This document shows positions 12,050-20,414 of a stretch of DNA of 55,316 bases, piece after piece. The notes under the pieces are model-generated. The model saw only the letters and a list, made by a program, of their open reading frames with translations, was not told where the DNA came from and did no database searches. How positions within the stretch are numbered: the stretch's first letter is position 1; the number at the start of each line of letters is the position of its first letter. Origin of the DNA: Gemmatimonadota bacterium (lineage in GTDB: Bacteria; Gemmatimonadota; Gemmatimonadetes; Gemmatimonadales; Gemmatimonadaceae); NCBI GenBank assembly GCA_021298395.1, contig JAJTFH010000009.1, forward strand, positions 1 through 55,316. The letters are read 5' to 3'. A program made the position numbers and the translations under genes.

Positions 12050-13288
12050 GTGCCCCTCTTCGAGGCCGTCCGGCTCGCCCTGCAGACCATCCGCGTGCAG
12101 AAGCTCAAGAGCTTCTTCACGCTCTTGGGTGTGATGATCGGGGTGATGTTCCTCATCGCCGTCGTCTCGATCGTCGAGGGGATGAGCGATTACGTCGAGA
12201 ATGACTTCGCGGCGAAGATCATCGGGACGAACACCTTCGACGTGTCGCGCACCCCGAGCTTCGTCACCGATGCCGACGACGAGCAGTGGCGCGCCTGGCA
12301 GCGGCGCCCGCGCCTCTTCGACCCCGAGGCGGAGGCGGTGCGGAACGCCCTGCCCGGGGATTTCCGGATCGCACGGGTGAACCAGAGCTTCCTCCCGGCC
12401 ACGGTGCCGGGGCTCCGCCCCCGGTCGGTGCAGGCGGTGGCCACCGACGCGACCTACTTCGACATCAAGAAGTTCGCCCTGACCGCCGGGCGCGCCTTCA
12501 CCCAGCAGGAGGTCGCGACGGGGGCACGTGTCGTGGTGATCGGGAGCGAGGTCGCCTCCTATTATTACGAAGGGCTCGATCCGGTCGGGCGTGAGCTCCG
12601 CGTCGCGGGGCTCCCCTACACCATCATCGGGGTGATCGAGGAGCAGGGGTCGGTCTTTGGCTTCTCGATGGATCGGCTCGCGATCGCCCCCGTCACCACC
12701 CCCCTCACCCGCGCGATCAATCCGCGCGGGGACATCGATGCGATCACGGTGCAGGCGGGGAACCGTGAGCTGATCACCGAGGGGATGGAGCTCTCGCGCG
12801 AGGCGCTCCGCGGCTTCCGGGGCCTGGGCCCGAGCGAGGAGGATGACTTCGCCCTCACCACCTCCTCGGCGGCCCTCTCCTTCTTCGATGGCCTCAAGAG
12901 CAAGCTCGTCCTCTTCGGCACGGCGCTCCCAGCGATCGGCCTCGTCGTCGGGGCCCTCGTGATCATGAACATCATGCTCGTCGCCGTCTCCGAGCGGACG
13001 CGCGAGATCGGGGTGCGCAAGGCACTCGGCGCGCGCCGCCGCGACATCATCGCGCAGTTCCTCGTGGAGGCGTCGACCCTCTCGATCATCGGGGCGATGA
13101 TCGGGGCGGCCTGCGGGGTCGGACTCGCCAAACTCATCGCCGCGGTGACGCCGTTGCCTGCCTCCGTCGCCCCCTGGTCGCTCGTCGCCGCGCTGATCGT
13201 CGGCGCGGGGGTCGGGATCACCGCCGGGATCTATCCCGCGAGTCGCGCGGCGCGCCTCGATCCGATCGCCGCCCTGCGGCAGGAATAG
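12050..13288 (+). CDS. MacB-type ABC permease, copy A1
   Basis: 412-residue FtsX-fold permease. One N-terminal TM (KSFFTLLGVMIGVMFLIAVVSIVEGM) is followed by a MacB periplasmic core domain (about 50-270) and three C-terminal TMs with the family hallmark SERTREIGVRKALGARRRDI. Its start region and core (DDEQWRAWQRRPRLFDP) closely resemble the third permease (14570-15811) and differ from the second and fourth, so I call it type A. The start is GTG 12050, nine bases after the ATPase stop. A weak TAGCGC at 12038-12043 (overlapping that stop) has the six-base promoter spacing but a poor match. Confidence 0.92.
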   Translation: MPLFEAVRLALQTIRVQKLKSFFTLLGVMIGVMFLIAVVSIVEGMSDYVENDFAAKIIGTNTFDVSRTPSFVTDADDEQWRAWQRRPRLFDPEAEAVRNALPGDFRIARVNQSFLPATVPGLRPRSVQAVATDATYFDIKKFALTAGRAFTQQEVATGARVVVIGSEVASYYYEGLDPVGRELRVAGLPYTIIGVIEEQGSVFGFSMDRLAIAPVTTPLTRAINPRGDIDAITVQAGNRELITEGMELSREALRGFRGLGPSEEDDFALTTSSAALSFFDGLKSKLVLFGTALPAIGLVVGALVIMNIMLVAVSERTREIGVRKALGARRRDIIAQFLVEASTLSIIGAMIGAACGVGLAKLIAAVTPLPASVAPWSLVAALIVGAGVGITAGIYPASRAARLDPIAALRQE

Positions 13289-13291
13289 CCG

Positions 13292-14557
13292 ATGCGCCTG
13301 CGTGATCGGATCCTGATGAGCCTCGAGGGGGTGACCATCGCCCTCGATTCGCTCCGCGCGAACAAGGTGCGCGCCGCCCTCACCATCTCCGGGGTCGCCA
13401 TCGGCGTCTTCGTGGTGGTGGCGATGGCGGCGACGGTGCACGGGATCCGGCAGTCGTTCGCGCAGGACATGGAGGAGTTCGGGGCCACCACCTTCCAGGT
13501 GCGACGCACCAATCCCGGCTTCAACAACTGCAACCCGACCAACGAGAACTGCCCGGAGCGGCGCTACCCGGCAGTCTCCCTCACCGAGTGGCGCACGATC
13601 CAGCAGCTCCCGGAGGTGCACCGCGCGATGGCCTGGCTCCCGGGGAGCGGGACCGTCACCTATCGCGATCGCCAGGTGAAGAACGTCGGGTACGACGCCC
13701 AGAGCACCGAGTGGATCGAGACCGATGTCGCCGACGTCGCGCCGGGCCGGACCTTCTCGGAGTCGGAGCACGATGCCGCCGCCCCCGTCGCCCTGGTGAA
13801 CGACACCTTGGCCGCGACCCTCTTCGGTGACTCCGACCCCATCGGGAAGGAGATCGAGCTCGACGGCCTCCGCCTCACCGTGATCGGGGTCTTCCAGACG
13901 AAGGCGGGATTCCTCAAGTCGCTCGATGGCCGCGGCCCCGACACGCCGCGGATCATCCTCCCGATGCTTACCGCCTATCAGCGACTGAACGCCTGGCGTC
14001 GGGCGCTCCTCCTCCTGGTGCGCCCCCGCGCCGACATCTCCCGGGACGAGGCGATGGACGTGGTGACGGCGACGTTGCGCGGGATGCGCGGCCTCCGCCC
14101 CACCGAACCCAACACCTTCTTCCTCGTCGGGCAGGATAAGATCCTCGAGACCTTCAACTCCCTCTTCGGGGCGATCTTCCTCGTCGGGATCGGGCTCTCG
14201 GCGGTCGGCTTACTCGTGGGAGGCGTGGGGGTGGTCGCCATCATGATGATCTCGGTCACCGAGCGCACCCGGGAGATCGGGGTCCGCAAGGCGCTCGGCG
14301 CCACCCGCGCGACGATCCTCTGGCAGTTCCTGGTCGAAGCGGCGACCCTGACCTCGCTCGGTGCCGGGCTCGGACTGATCCTGGGCGGCGGGCTCGCCTG
14401 GGTGATCCGCGCCAACAGTTCGATCCCCGCCTCCGTCCCCCCCGCCGCGATCGTCGCCTCGCTCGCCGCGGCCGCCCTCACCGGGGTCGCCTTCGGGATG
14501 CTCCCCGCCACGCGCGCCTCCAAGCTCGATCCCGTCGAGGCGCTCCGGCACGAGTAG
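13292..14557 (+). CDS. MacB-type ABC permease, copy B1
   Basis: 421-residue FtsX-fold permease. The N-terminal TM is around NKVRAALTISGVAIGVFVVVAMA. The periplasmic core includes an apparent disulfide-capable insert (FNNCNPTNENCPERRYPA). Three C-terminal TMs follow, with VTERTREIGVRKALGATRATI. It belongs to type B, like the fourth permease (15815-17074): both begin with an extra amphipathic stretch before the SL/ETLR...K(V/L)R segment and carry GVGVVAIMMISVTERTREIG-like endings. It starts three bases after A1 and probably forms an A1-B1 heterodimer. The gene ends just before an internal promoter-like hexamer at 14558. Confidence 0.92.
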   Translation: MRLRDRILMSLEGVTIALDSLRANKVRAALTISGVAIGVFVVVAMAATVHGIRQSFAQDMEEFGATTFQVRRTNPGFNNCNPTNENCPERRYPAVSLTEWRTIQQLPEVHRAMAWLPGSGTVTYRDRQVKNVGYDAQSTEWIETDVADVAPGRTFSESEHDAAAPVALVNDTLAATLFGDSDPIGKEIELDGLRLTVIGVFQTKAGFLKSLDGRGPDTPRIILPMLTAYQRLNAWRRALLLLVRPRADISRDEAMDVVTATLRGMRGLRPTEPNTFFLVGQDKILETFNSLFGAIFLVGIGLSAVGLLVGGVGVVAIMMISVTERTREIGVRKALGATRATILWQFLVEAATLTSLGAGLGLILGGGLAWVIRANSSIPASVPPAAIVASLAAAALTGVAFGMLPATRASKLDPVEALRHE

Positions 14558-14563
14558 TAGCTT
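14558..14563 (+). promoter_or_regulatory. Internal -10-like hexamer TAGCTT between permease pairs
   Basis: TAGCTT starts directly after the B1 stop codon and lies six bases before GTG 14570. The same sequence and spacing occur before the helicase gene at 17159. It would allow the A2-B2 pair to be transcribed separately from the rest of the exporter. Confidence 0.6.
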
Positions 14564-14569
14564 TCACGG

Positions 14570-15811
14570 GTGCGCCGGTCCGACGTCATCGGCCTCGCGG
14601 CAGAACAGATCCGCGTGAATCCCCTGCGCAGCGCCTTCACGCTGCTCGGGATCATCGTCTCGGTCGCCTTCCTCGTCGCCGTCGTCGCGATCATCCAGGG
14701 GATGAACGCCTTCGTCCGCGAGAACATCGCGGACGCCATGATCGGGAACAACACCTTCCAGGTGCGCCGCTCGCCGGTGACGGTGGGACGCGTGAGCGAC
14801 GACGACTGGCTCCGTATCCAGCGCCGCCCGATGATCACGGAGGCCGATGCAGCGACCGTCCGCGCCATCTTCCCTGATGCGCAGGCGGTCTCGATGCAAT
14901 CGGGGTGGCCCACCCCACGGGCCGATGCGATCTGGCGCGGCCGCACCGTCGGCGACCTCCTCGTCTTCGGGATCACCCCCGAATTCCAACTCGTCCAGGG
15001 CTATACCATCATCAAAGGGCGCGCCCTGAGCGTGGTCGACGTCTCGCAGCGGATGCCCGTCGTGGTGATCGGTCAGGAAGTGGCGGAGAAGCTCTTCGAG
15101 GACGTCGATCCGATCGGTCAGGAGATCCGCCTCGCCGGGGCACCCTACACCGTGATCGGGGTGAACGCCTCCAAGGGACGGGTCCTCGGCCAGTCCTTCG
15201 ACGCCTACACCCTGATCCCGATCTCGCGGTTCGAGATGCGGTACGGCCGGCGCCTCACCACCACGATCTCGGTGAAGATGCCAGATGCGGTGCAGCTCCC
15301 CGCCGCGATGCAGCGCGCCGAGGAGGCGATGCGGGTGGCGCACGAACTGCGCCCGGGGGAGGAGAACGACTTCTCGATCGAGACCGCCGACGCGCTCGTG
15401 AAGTTCTGGACCGACCTCACCCGCGTCCTCTTCGCCGTCATCCCAGCCGTGGTGGCGATCGGAATCGTCGTCGGGGGGATCGTGATCATGAACATCATGT
15501 TGATGGCGGTGAGCGAGCGCACGCGCGAGATCGGGATCCGGAAGGCGGTGGGCGCCACCGCGCGCGACATCGAGCAGCAGTTCCTCGCCGAGACGATCGC
15601 CCTTGCGATGCTCGGCGGGGTGATCGGTGTGCTCGCGGGGTGGGCCTTCGCGGGGCTCGTGGCGGCGCTCTCCCCCCTCCCCGCTCGCATCACCTGGTGG
15701 TCGGTCGCCCTGGCGCTCGCTCTCGGCGCGGGGATCGGCGTGCTGTTCGGCGTCTATCCCGCGCGACGCGCGGCGCGGCTCGATCCGATCGCCGCGATGC
15801 GGGAGGAGTAG
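14570..15811 (+). CDS. MacB-type ABC permease, copy A2
   Basis: 413-residue FtsX-fold permease, type A. The N-terminal TM is in RSAFTLLGIIVSVAFLVAVV, the periplasmic core contains SDDDWLRIQRRPMITEA (parallel to A1's WRAWQRRPRLFDP), and the C-terminal TMs include SERTREIGIRKAVGATARDI. It has its own promoter-like hexamer with leaderless spacing to GTG 14570. It most likely pairs with the next gene to form a second heterodimer. The substrate is unknown. Resemblance to A1 over the whole length suggests a tandem duplication of an ancestral A-B pair. Confidence 0.92.
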   Translation: MRRSDVIGLAAEQIRVNPLRSAFTLLGIIVSVAFLVAVVAIIQGMNAFVRENIADAMIGNNTFQVRRSPVTVGRVSDDDWLRIQRRPMITEADAATVRAIFPDAQAVSMQSGWPTPRADAIWRGRTVGDLLVFGITPEFQLVQGYTIIKGRALSVVDVSQRMPVVVIGQEVAEKLFEDVDPIGQEIRLAGAPYTVIGVNASKGRVLGQSFDAYTLIPISRFEMRYGRRLTTTISVKMPDAVQLPAAMQRAEEAMRVAHELRPGEENDFSIETADALVKFWTDLTRVLFAVIPAVVAIGIVVGGIVIMNIMLMAVSERTREIGIRKAVGATARDIEQQFLAETIALAMLGGVIGVLAGWAFAGLVAALSPLPARITWWSVALALALGAGIGVLFGVYPARRAARLDPIAAMREE

Positions 15812-15814
15812 CGG

Positions 15815-17074
15815 ATGCGGTGGCTCCAGCGCCTCCGGCTCGATCAGTATCAGGAGAACCTCGCGATCGCGATGGAGACGTTGCGTGTCGCCAAGCTGCG
15901 CTCGGGGCTCACCATCCTCGGCGTCGTCATCGGGGTCGCGACGGTGATGACGATGGCGTCGTTGGTCGAGGGGTTGCGGAGCCAGATCATCCGCAGCGTC
16001 GAGGTGGCGGGGCCAACGACCTTCTATGTGCTCAAGGCGTATGCGAGCACGCCGGTGAACCCAGACAACCCACCGGCGTACATCCGGATCCGCCCCGACC
16101 TCGCGCCCGAGGAGGCGGAGCGGATCCGTCGCCTCCCGGAGATCGCCTACGCCGCGCTCTGGGGGCAGACGGTCGCACGGCTCTCGTATCGCGGCGAACG
16201 GACGCAGCCGATCGCCCTCTTCGGGGCTGATGCCGGTTTCCCCGAGGTGCAGGGCGGCACCCTCGCTGCGGGGCGCTGGTTCAGTCGCAACGAGGTCATG
16301 GGGGGTGCCACCGTCGTCGTGGTGAACGAGGCGATGGCGCGGCAGCTCTTCGGTCGCGAGAACCCGATCGGCAAGACGATCAGCGTGGGGGGGCGACCGG
16401 CGGAGGTGATCGGGCTCTATCTCCCCCCCGAGAACATCTTCGCGCCGCAGGGGGCGGAGACGGGGGCGATCATTCCCTTCCGCATGCTCGACGCGCAGTA
16501 CACGATCGACAAGACCAACGCCCTCTGGATCCCGGTGAAGCCACGCGACGGCGTGACGGTGGCGGACGCGCAGGAGGCGGTCACGATCGCGATGCGCGAG
16601 CAACGCCGACTCCGGCCCGCTCAGCGCAACAGCTTCGACCTCGTCACCGCCGACCAGATCCTCGACGTCTTCAATCAACTCACGGGGGTCTTCTTCCTCG
16701 TGATGATCGTGCTGGCTTCGGTCGCACTCCTCGTCGGCGGGATCGGCGTGATGGCGATCATGATGGTCTCGGTCACCGACCGCACCCGCGAGATCGGGGT
16801 GCGGAAGGCGCTCGGCGCCACGCGCGGCGACATCGCGGTGCAATTCCTGATCGAGGCCTCCACGCTCACCGGGATCGGCGGGGTGATCGGGATCCTCGTT
16901 GGGCTCGGTGCGGGGGCCGTGGTGAATGCCGCCCTCGGGATCTCGGCGGGCCCGCCCCTCACCCTCACCCTCATCGCCGTCCTCGTCTCGGTGGGGATCG
17001 GGATCGTCTTCGGCGTGATCCCCGCGCAGCGTGCGGCCCGGCTCGATCCGATCGAGGCGCTGCGACACGAATAG
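15815..17074 (+). CDS. MacB-type ABC permease, copy B2
   Basis: 419-residue FtsX-fold permease, type B. The N-terminal TM is in RSGLTILGVVIGVATVMTMASL, a periplasmic core follows, and the three C-terminal TMs include VTDRTREIGVRKALGATRGDI. Compared with B1 the core lacks the double-cysteine insert. It starts three bases after A2. This is the last gene of the exporter cluster; the next gene, an RNA helicase, has its own promoter-like hexamer 73 bases downstream. Confidence 0.92.
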   Translation: MRWLQRLRLDQYQENLAIAMETLRVAKLRSGLTILGVVIGVATVMTMASLVEGLRSQIIRSVEVAGPTTFYVLKAYASTPVNPDNPPAYIRIRPDLAPEEAERIRRLPEIAYAALWGQTVARLSYRGERTQPIALFGADAGFPEVQGGTLAAGRWFSRNEVMGGATVVVVNEAMARQLFGRENPIGKTISVGGRPAEVIGLYLPPENIFAPQGAETGAIIPFRMLDAQYTIDKTNALWIPVKPRDGVTVADAQEAVTIAMREQRRLRPAQRNSFDLVTADQILDVFNQLTGVFFLVMIVLASVALLVGGIGVMAIMMVSVTDRTREIGVRKALGATRGDIAVQFLIEASTLTGIGGVIGILVGLGAGAVVNAALGISAGPPLTLTLIAVLVSVGIGIVFGVIPAQRAARLDPIEALRHE

Positions 17075-17146
17075 CGCGTCCCGCGCGACGACCGCGCGAC
17101 ACCGCCGCATCAGCCGCGCATCCTGTGAGCGGAGCGTCCCACCCGA

Positions 17147-17152
17147 TAGCTT
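17147..17152 (+). promoter_or_regulatory. -10-like hexamer TAGCTT before RNA helicase
   Basis: TAGCTT, six bases, then GTG 17159. This spacing favours GTG 17159 over the in-frame ATG at 17183 as the true start. Confidence 0.6.
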
Positions 17153-17158
17153 TCCTAG

Positions 17159-18583
17159 GTGCGTTCGCCCTCATCCCACGACATGACCTTCGACTCCCTC
17201 GGACTCGCACCCGAACTGGTGCGGGCCACGACCGACCTCGGCTGGGCCAAGCCCACGCCGATCCAGCTCGACGCCGTCCCCCCCGCTCGCGAGGGGCGCG
17301 ACCTCCTCGCCTGCGCCATGACGGGGAGCGGGAAGACCGCCGCCTTCCTGCTGCCGGTGATGCACCGGCTCCTCCAGCAGCCGACGCGTGCCACCCGCGC
17401 CCTCGTCCTCGCGCCGACGCGCGAGCTCGCCGCGCAGGTCCATGCCGACTTCACCGAGCTCGCCAAGTTCACCACCCTTCGCAGCGCGGCGATCTTCGGC
17501 GGCGTCGGGATGGGACCGCAGGAATCCGCCTTCCGGCAGCGGGTCGACGTGATTATCGCGACCCCGGGGCGGCTCCTCGATCACCTCGGCCAGCCGGGGA
17601 AGTACGTCGACTTCAGCACCCTCGAGGTGTTGATCCTCGACGAGGCGGACCGCATGCTCGACATGGGCTTCCTCCCCGACATCAAGCGCGTCCTCCATCA
17701 TCTCCCGAAGCAGCGACAGACCCTCTTCTTCTCGGCGACGATGCCCGCACCGATCGTCGCACTCTCGCGCGAGATGCTGCACGACCCGGTGCGTCTCAAC
17801 GTCGAGCGGGTCGCCGCGCCAGCCTCCAAGATCGAGCAGGCGCTCTGGCCCGTGGCCGAGTCGCTCAAGGCCGACCTCTTCATCGCGCTGCTCCGGCAGG
17901 ACGTGGTCGGGAACGTGATCTGCTTCACCCGTACCAAGCACCGGAGCAATCGCCTGTCCGACGTGCTCACCCATGCGGGGATCCCCAACGCGCGCATCCA
18001 CGGGAACCGCAGCCAGAACCAGCGCACCGAGGCGCTCGCCGACTTCAAGTCGGGGAAGGTCCGTGTGCTCGTCGCGACCGACATCGTCGCGCGCGGGATC
18101 GACGTCGAGGCGCTCGAGCATGTGGTGAACTTCGACGTCCCGCACATGGCGGAGGATTACATCCATCGGGTGGGCCGCACGGCGCGCGCTGATGCGACCG
18201 GCGAGGCCTTCACCCTGGTCTCACCCGAGGAAGAGGTGGATCTGCGCGCCATCGAGAAGGCGATCGGTCGGAAGCTCCCGCGTCGGACCCTCCCGGGCTT
18301 CGATTACGCCCACAAGCCGGTCGAACGCTTCGAGGTCCCGCTCGCCGAGCGCATCGCCGCCATCCGCGCCCGCAAGGCGGAGGATCGCAAGCGCGCCAAG
18401 GAGAAGCAGGCGCGACGCGAGGCGCATGTGAAATCGGAAGCGGAGCGCTCCACCAAGCGGCAAGAACCGCGGCGGCCCGATGCCACGCGCCACGATCCGA
18501 ACCGCCCCGAATCCCACCGGCCGGGTTCCCCGGCGGGGGGTGGACGACGCGGTGGGGGCGGCCGCCGTCGGGGCGGGCGGTGA
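17159..18583 (+). CDS. DEAD-box ATP-dependent RNA helicase (RhlE-like)
   Basis: 474-residue RNA helicase. It has a Q motif (FDSLGL...GWAKPTPIQ), motif I TGSGKT (55-60), Ia (LAPTRELAAQ), motif II in LILDEADRMLDMGF, motif III SAT, and motifs IV-VI in the second RecA domain (HRVGRTARA). The ~110-residue tail is rich in Lys, Arg and Gly (ending RRGGGGRRRGGR), which is typical of RhlE proteins and probably binds RNA non-specifically. Likely roles are ribosome assembly or mRNA turnover. The start codon GTG 17159 is six bases from a promoter-like hexamer; ATG 17183 would shorten the protein by eight residues. Confidence 0.93.
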   Translation: MRSPSSHDMTFDSLGLAPELVRATTDLGWAKPTPIQLDAVPPAREGRDLLACAMTGSGKTAAFLLPVMHRLLQQPTRATRALVLAPTRELAAQVHADFTELAKFTTLRSAAIFGGVGMGPQESAFRQRVDVIIATPGRLLDHLGQPGKYVDFSTLEVLILDEADRMLDMGFLPDIKRVLHHLPKQRQTLFFSATMPAPIVALSREMLHDPVRLNVERVAAPASKIEQALWPVAESLKADLFIALLRQDVVGNVICFTRTKHRSNRLSDVLTHAGIPNARIHGNRSQNQRTEALADFKSGKVRVLVATDIVARGIDVEALEHVVNFDVPHMAEDYIHRVGRTARADATGEAFTLVSPEEEVDLRAIEKAIGRKLPRRTLPGFDYAHKPVERFEVPLAERIAAIRARKAEDRKRAKEKQARREAHVKSEAERSTKRQEPRRPDATRHDPNRPESHRPGSPAGGGRRGGGGRRRGGR

Positions 18584-18615
18584 ACGAAATCCGGGGTCGC
18601 GACGTCAAACAGGAT

Positions 18616-18640
18616 GTCCGACCCCGTCTCGCGGTCGGAC
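18616..18640 (+). repeat. Perfect 8-bp inverted repeat in leader of Spy-like gene
   Basis: GTCCGACC (18616-18623) and GGTCGGAC (18633-18640) are separated by nine bases and lie 20 bases before ATG 18661. There is no T-rich tail. It could be a hairpin that stabilises or attenuates the mRNA, or a regulator site. Confidence 0.5.
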
Positions 18641-18660
18641 CTCACTCTCGGGAGGATCGG

Positions 18661-19107
18661 ATGCGATTCGGACGTGGACTCGCGATGGCGATGTTGGTCG
18701 TGGTCGCCTCGGTGGCGCAGGCGCAGGGAGGCGGCATGGGTGGGGGGCGCCCCGGCGGCATGGGCGGGGGCCGACCCGGCGGGATGGGCCAGGGTGGCCA
18801 GGGCCAGGGCGGGATGGCCCGTCAGAACGAGATGCTGTACAAGGGGATCACCCTCACCTCGGCGCAGCAGGCCAAGATCGACTCGATCCAGGCCGCTGGG
18901 CGCGCCACCATGCAGGGGATGATGCAGTCCGGCGCCGACATGGCGACGATGCGTGAGCAGATGATGGCGATGCGTCAGGCGCAGAACACCGCCATCCGCA
19001 CCGTGCTCACCGCCGAGCAACAGACGCAGTTCGACAAGAACCTCGCCGAGATGCCGCAGGGCCCGGGTGGGATGGGGGGCGGCCGCCGTCCCCCGCCCCG
19101 ACGCTGA
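18661..19107 (+). CDS. Spy/CpxP-like periplasmic protein with Gly-Met repeats
   Basis: 148-residue exported protein. The signal peptide is at 1-21 (LAMAMLVVVASVAQAQ). The N-terminus of the mature part is a low-complexity Gly/Met/Arg region with two copies of GGMGGGRP, and the C-terminus carries a related GGMGGGRRP. In between is a helical segment with two LTxxQQ-type motifs (LTSAQQAKIDSIQ and LTAEQQTQFDKNL), the hallmark of Spy/CpxP periplasmic chaperones and metal-stress proteins. It is shorter than E. coli Spy, so the assignment rests on these motifs. ATG 18661 was chosen because it opens the signal peptide and has GGGAGG about six bases upstream, an unusually clear ribosome-binding site for this window. 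Confidence 0.75.
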   Translation: MRFGRGLAMAMLVVVASVAQAQGGGMGGGRPGGMGGGRPGGMGQGGQGQGGMARQNEMLYKGITLTSAQQAKIDSIQAAGRATMQGMMQSGADMATMREQMMAMRQAQNTAIRTVLTAEQQTQFDKNLAEMPQGPGGMGGGRRPPPRR

Positions 19108-19668
19108 TCAGCGCGCGTCGGTGACCACCCGAGCATAGAGCCGAACGTCGCGGGGCGCATGCTCCTTCCAGCGTGCGCCCCGCAGCGTTCCCTCCGGGCG
19201 GAACCCACACTTCTCGAGCACACGCGCCGACGCCGGATTGTCGAGGAAGACCCGCGCTTCGATCCGATGCAGGGCCAGTACCCCGGTGGCGTACGCGCAC
19301 ACCGCACCGATCGCCTCGGTCATGAATCCCTGCCCCCACGCCGGCACCGCGAGCCAGTAGCCGAGGTCACCGGTCCGGTGGGCCCGCACCATCCGGACGG
19401 CGATCGCCCCGATCAGCACCGCGTCATCCCGCCGCGTGATCGCCCAGGTCACGGCCTTCCCCGCCTCCCACTCCATGGCGCAGCGCCCGATGAAGGCCTC
19501 GGCGGCGTTCACGGGATAGGGGTGCGGGAGGAGGGTCTGGTCCGCCACTCGCGGGTCGGCGACCTCCCGCGTCACCGCCGGCGCATCCTCGTGACGGAAG
19601 GGCCGGAGGAGGAGCCGGGGGGTGGCGAGCGTGGGCTGGCCAGCAGCCGCGGGAGGGTGCGACACCAT
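19108..19668 (-). CDS. GNAT-family N-acetyltransferase (RimJ/RimL-like)
   Basis: 186-residue acetyltransferase. It contains the RimJ/RimL-type opening TPRLLLRPFRHEDAPAV, the central beta-strands GAIAVRMVRAHRTGDLGYWL, the acetyl-CoA loop PAWGQGFMTEAIGAVCAYA, and the C-terminal DNPASARVLEKCGFRPEGTLR. The likely reaction is N-acetylation of a protein N-terminus or a small amine. Its stop codon abuts the stop of the convergent Spy-like gene. ATG 19668 is six bases from TATCTT (19675-19680), which overlaps the divergent bshB1 hexamer. Confidence 0.88.
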   Translation of the reverse strand: MVSHPPAAAGQPTLATPRLLLRPFRHEDAPAVTREVADPRVADQTLLPHPYPVNAAEAFIGRCAMEWEAGKAVTWAITRRDDAVLIGAIAVRMVRAHRTGDLGYWLAVPAWGQGFMTEAIGAVCAYATGVLALHRIEARVFLDNPASARVLEKCGFRPEGTLRGARWKEHAPRDVRLYARVVTDAR

Positions 19669-19674
19669 CTCAGG

Positions 19675-19684
19675 AAGATAGATT
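19675..19684. promoter_or_regulatory. Overlapping divergent -10-like hexamers
   Basis: TATCTT on the minus strand (19675-19680) and TAGATT on the plus strand (19679-19684) share two bases. The minus one is six bases from ATG 19668 and the plus one seven bases from ATG 19692. The two start codons are only 23 bases apart, so both genes would be leaderless and unlikely to be transcribed simultaneously. Confidence 0.6.
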
Positions 19685-19691
19685 CCCTCCT

Positions 19692-20414
19692 ATGGCGCTC
19701 CCACTCGACCTCCTCGCGATCGGCCCCCACCGGGACGACGTCGAGCTCCTGGCCGGGGGGACGATCGCCCGGCAGGTCCGCCTCGGGCTCCGCGTCGGGA
19801 TCCTCGACCTCACCCAGGGCGAGATGGGGACGCGGGGCTCGGCCGAGCTCCGGGCGCAGGAGGCGGAACGGGCCGCCGCGGTGCTGGGGGTGGCGGAGCG
19901 CCGGAACCTCGGCCTCCCCGATGCCGGGATCACCAACACCGACGAGACGCGCCGACAGCTGGCGCGCGTCCTCCGCGAGTTGCGGCCGCGGATCGTGATC
20001 GCCCCGGCGCCGCAGGGCCGGCATCCCGACCATCGCGTGGCGAGCGAGTTGATCCGCGACGCGAGCTTCCTCGCGGGGCTCGCCAAGTTCGACCCCGCCA
20101 CCCCACCGCATCGGCCGCTCAAGGTCCTCTACGCGATCGCCTTCCGCGAGGACCAGATCAAACCGACCTTCGTCGTCGATGTCTCCGAGACCTTCGAGAC
20201 CAAGCTCGAGGCGCTCCGTTGCTACGCCTCGCAGTTCGAGGGCGCCATGCAGGCGGGGGAGGTCTTCCCCACCGGCGAGCCCCTCTTCGACGTGGTGCGG
20301 CACCACGCCGCGCACGACGGCTCGCTGATCCGCTGCCGCTACGGCGAACCCTTCCTGACGCACGAGACGATGCGCGTCGACGACTTCCGCACCCTCGAGG
20401 TATCGACCTTTTGA
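19692..20414 (+). CDS. bshB1: Bacillithiol-type N-acetylglucosaminyl-malate deacetylase (PIG-L/BshB1)
   Basis: 240-residue zinc deacetylase of the PIG-L family. BshB1 hydrolyses GlcNAc-malate to GlcN-malate, the second step of bacillithiol synthesis. Matching motifs are LDLLAIGPHRDDVELLAGGT, the BshB1-style GILDLTQGEMGTRGSAE, NLGLPDAGITN and the C-terminal zinc motif GRHPDHRVA. One oddity is that the usual AHPDD is PHRDD here: the His and Asp ligands are kept but the Pro is Arg. The genes for the other two steps (bshA, bshC) are not in the window, so this could also be a related deacetylase. The last four bases overlap the next gene's TTG start, and the gene heads a four-gene coupled operon. 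Confidence 0.82.
   Translation: MALPLDLLAIGPHRDDVELLAGGTIARQVRLGLRVGILDLTQGEMGTRGSAELRAQEAERAAAVLGVAERRNLGLPDAGITNTDETRRQLARVLRELRPRIVIAPAPQGRHPDHRVASELIRDASFLAGLAKFDPATPPHRPLKVLYAIAFREDQIKPTFVVDVSETFETKLEALRCYASQFEGAMQAGEVFPTGEPLFDVVRHHAAHDGSLIRCRYGEPFLTHETMRVDDFRTLEVSTF

Noticed and set aside
11147-17110. Long antisense frames of ~850-875 codons opposite the exporter permeases
   Set aside because: Same codon-bias artefact. The plus strand encodes clear ABC permeases with intact motifs; the antisense product is charged and repetitive.
17159-17185. ATG 17183 as start of the RNA helicase
   Set aside because: It would place the start 24 bases beyond the position predicted by TAGCTT-N6; GTG 17159 matches the spacing seen at many other genes. 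Not fully excluded.
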